Position numbers and translations under genes: made by a program
In this document: one piece after another, positions 5,200 through 7,177 of the stretch
Numbering within the stretch: the stretch's first letter is position 1
How the letters are laid out: the number at the start of each line of letters is the position of its first letter
Notes under the pieces: model-generated
Database searches by the model: none
What the model was told of the DNA's origin: nothing
Seen by the model: the letters and a program-made list of their open reading frames with translations, nothing else
Assembly: GCA_030433395.1 (NCBI GenBank)
Contig: JAUILX010000048.1
Coordinates: 1-7,177 of the forward strand
Source of the DNA: Chlamydiia bacterium
GTDB lineage: Bacteria > Chlamydiota > Chlamydiia > Chlamydiales > JACKPQ01
Reading direction: 5' to 3'
Length of the DNA: 7,177 bases

Positions 5200-7116
5200 C
5201 TATGACTTAAGTAGGCGTAGTCCGTTGAGTCCTACAAGGACAGTGCCGCCTTCATGGAGAACAACGGCTAGCCAAAGGGGTATATAGCCTAAAAGGGCAG
5301 GAGTGGTTGCCAGACAAATTACGCCGAGGGCTAGGGCGAGGTTCTGTTTAACGATGCTTATAGTTTTGTGGCTTTTGCTTATGAGCCAAGGCAGTAGTTT
5401 GAGATCGTCGTGTAAAAAGACGATGTCGGAAGCGTCGATAGCTGCCATGCTTCCAACTTTGCCCATGGCAAGGCCTGCTGTAGCGCGGGCAAGGGCTGGT
5501 GCGTCGTTGACACCGTCGCCAATCATGGCAAGACCTTGGTTTTGAGATAGCTCGGAGACAATTTTGAGTTTGTCATCGGGGCGTAAATTGGCATGAACTT
5601 GATCGATTTGCAATTCTTTGGCAACTTGAGCTGCGCTTTTGTGGTGATCGCCAGTCAGCATTGCAATGGATAGATCGCGAGCTTTTAAGTCTTGGATGAG
5701 CTGGGGGATATCATCACGAATGGTGTCTGTAAAAACTAGTGTGTAAAGCTTATCTCCAATAAGAAGTAGGGAAATGAGCTGGCCTGGTTGGAGGTGGATT
5801 TCTGGAACGCTTGTTTTCGAAGAGATGAAAGGAAGATTCCCAATAGCTACCAATGTGCCATCCTCGAGAGTACCTTCAAGACCGTAGCCGGCAACTGCTT
5901 TAAAGTTTTGGATAGAGGCGGGCGTAATATTTTTGTCTTGTGCAGCTTTTAAGATGGCTTCGGCAATAGGGTGTTTGGCGCCGCGCTCAAGACCTGCGGC
6001 GGTGGCCAAGGCATGATCAGATTGGGGTGAGATGTCTACGCAATGCAGCTTGCCCGTAGTGAGCGTGCCTGTTTTATCGAAAGCTACGATTTTGCAGCTG
6101 GCTAGGGCATCGAGTGTGATGCCGCCTTTAAGGAGGATGCCTTGTTTAGCGCAGGCTGAAATGGAGCTTAAGTAGGCAGTAGGAGTTGCAATGATCAGGG
6201 CGCAGGGCGATGCGGCAATTAAGAATGCAAGTGCGCGGTAGATCGATCCTTCGATGCCTGTATACGAAAGGTGAGTGATGAATGGCAAGCATGTTGCAAA
6301 AACAAAAGCTAAGATGATGATTGTGCTTGCGTACCTTGAGCCAAAGCGATCAAGGGTACGTTGTAATTTAGGTTTTGAGACTTGTGCCTCTTCGATCATG
6401 CGCATGATTCGTGAAAGGGTTGACTCGTGGCTGCGGCGGCTGACTTCAATGGTTAATTTTCCATCGAGATTGCGTGCGCCGGCTGGAACTTCGTCTCCCA
6501 CAGCTTTTGCAATGGGGATGCTTTCTCCTGTGAGGTGAACGAGGTTGACAAATGAGCTGCCGTCTATCACTTTACCATCAAGAGGAATGAGTTCTCCTGC
6601 TCGCACGCTAATTTTTTCGCCTCTTTCGATTTCACGAATGGAGCGTTCAATGACTTGTCCATCAGGGGTGATTAGTGATGCAAATGTTGGAGCTAGGTGT
6701 CTTAAGGCGTTAAGCGCTGATTTTGTTTTGTGAGCAACAACGCTTTCCATGGCTCCTGAAATAGCAAATAAGACGAGTAAAAGAGCACCTTCCATTTCTG
6801 CGCCAATTAAAACAGCTAAAAAGGCTGCGAGCGTCATCAAAACATCGATATTGATCTCAAAGCTTTTGATGTCATTGAGTGTATTGATAAGGGCTGGGGT
6901 GCCTGCGAGGAAATAGACGAACATTAATTGTAAACGTGATAGGGGGAAAGAGTAAAATTGGGTGATGAAAGCGCTAAAGAGCAGTATTGCTGCGATAATG
7001 GCCGAGCGAAAAGATAGGTGTTTTGCCCATTGACGTCCGCGCGCTGTAAGAAATGGACTGATGGCCTCAGAGCGTCCACGAGCAAAGAATTCATCAAATT
7101 GATAAGCGCTTCTCAT
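5200..7116 (-). CDS. P1B-4-type heavy-metal-transporting P-type ATPase
   Basis: A 638-residue inner-membrane pump using ATP to move a divalent transition metal out of the cytoplasm. Motifs appear in order: actuator TGES (196-199), membrane metal motif SPC (303-305), phosphorylation site DKTGT (D347), nucleotide-binding HP (382-383), TGD (488-490), hinge GDGVND (533-538) and HEGGT (621-625) in the last membrane helix. SPC plus HEGGT, with no N-terminal metal-binding domain and about six membrane segments (around 36-53, 61-78, 91-126 possibly as a pair, 264-284, 292-315 and 590-630), defines subgroup P1B-4. Members of that subgroup move Co2+, Fe2+ or sometimes Zn2+/Cd2+. Chlamydial relatives are often labelled zntA, but the motif favours cobalt or iron over the CPC-type zinc pumps. 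The ATG at 7116-7114 lacks a good ribosome-binding site (AGGA is about 15 bases away) but overlaps the upstream gene's stop as ATGA, so translational coupling is likely. The stop is TAG at 5202-5200. Confidence 0.93.
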   Translation of the reverse strand: MRSAYQFDEFFARGRSEAISPFLTARGRQWAKHLSFRSAIIAAILLFSAFITQFYSFPLSRLQLMFVYFLAGTPALINTLNDIKSFEINIDVLMTLAAFLAVLIGAEMEGALLLVLFAISGAMESVVAHKTKSALNALRHLAPTFASLITPDGQVIERSIREIERGEKISVRAGELIPLDGKVIDGSSFVNLVHLTGESIPIAKAVGDEVPAGARNLDGKLTIEVSRRSHESTLSRIMRMIEEAQVSKPKLQRTLDRFGSRYASTIIILAFVFATCLPFITHLSYTGIEGSIYRALAFLIAASPCALIIATPTAYLSSISACAKQGILLKGGITLDALASCKIVAFDKTGTLTTGKLHCVDISPQSDHALATAAGLERGAKHPIAEAILKAAQDKNITPASIQNFKAVAGYGLEGTLEDGTLVAIGNLPFISSKTSVPEIHLQPGQLISLLLIGDKLYTLVFTDTIRDDIPQLIQDLKARDLSIAMLTGDHHKSAAQVAKELQIDQVHANLRPDDKLKIVSELSQNQGLAMIGDGVNDAPALARATAGLAMGKVGSMAAIDASDIVFLHDDLKLLPWLISKSHKTISIVKQNLALALGVICLATTPALLGYIPLWLAVVLHEGGTVLVGLNGLRLLKS

Positions 7117-7177
7117 ATGAAGTAAAGAATTCCTGCAGTAATTGTAGCAACGGCAAGGTTCCAGATCAATGCGGTAA
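7113..7177 (-). CDS. 3' end of an upstream gene, probable membrane protein (partial)
   Basis: In the minus-strand frame with codons from 7175, twenty open codons lead to TGA at 7115-7113. The tail reads about NLAVATITAGILYF and is strongly hydrophobic, as for a C-terminal membrane helix. The stop overlaps the next gene's start (ATGA), a common sign of a real, co-translated operon pair, and the next gene lacks its own good ribosome-binding site. From memory, chlamydial relatives of the metal ATPase lie beside a small membrane protein (CT728 next to CT727 in C. trachomatis); this may be its counterpart. Only 65 bases are visible, so identity is a guess. Confidence 0.55.
   Translation of the reverse strand, partial: TALIWNLAVATITAGILYFI

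Overview
The window looks like chromosomal DNA from a member of the Chlamydiota, most likely one of the amoeba- or arthropod-associated 'environmental' lineages. This rests on my memory of family resemblance, not a search. The 1029-residue NAD-type glutamate dehydrogenase and the short SPC/HEGGT P1B metal ATPase resemble proteins I associate with that phylum; the ATPase recalls C. trachomatis CT727. All supported genes lie on the minus strand, so transcription runs from high to low coordinates.

Layout from right to left. 7177-7113 is the last 20 codons of a gene ending in a hydrophobic segment; its stop overlaps the next start as ATGA. 7116-5200 is a P1B-4 heavy-metal ATPase. 5189-5108 is a large palindrome built from three copies of a GTGGRCATA motif. 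It sits on the predicted promoter of the next gene and contains its start codon. 5117-3885 is an AAA ATPase of the DUF4143 family, probably made from a leaderless mRNA. 3852-763 is the glutamate dehydrogenase, with its own likely promoter inside the end of the DUF4143 gene.

The most interesting part is 14-755. A sigma70-like promoter (755-726) leads directly into what reads as a complete TPP (thiamin pyrophosphate) riboswitch aptamer (about 720-624). It is followed by nested, mutually exclusive hairpins (615-546), the last of which covers the strong Shine-Dalgarno sequence of a 69-codon gene (539-330). That gene and the next one (223-14, also 69 residues) look like diverged paralogues. Each has a CX3C-X(21 or 22)-CX3C pattern, a helical-hairpin type of cysteine arrangement not expected behind a TPP riboswitch. 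The second gene also has a hairpin over its ribosome-binding site.

Working picture: a metal-export/membrane-protein operon, a self-contained and possibly mobile or autoregulated DUF4143 gene, an amino-acid catabolic enzyme feeding 2-oxoglutarate to the TCA cycle, and a thiamin-responsive unit encoding two small twin-CX3C proteins of unknown function. 2-oxoglutarate dehydrogenase uses TPP, so a metabolic tie between the dehydrogenase and the riboswitch unit is conceivable, but adjacency is the only evidence.
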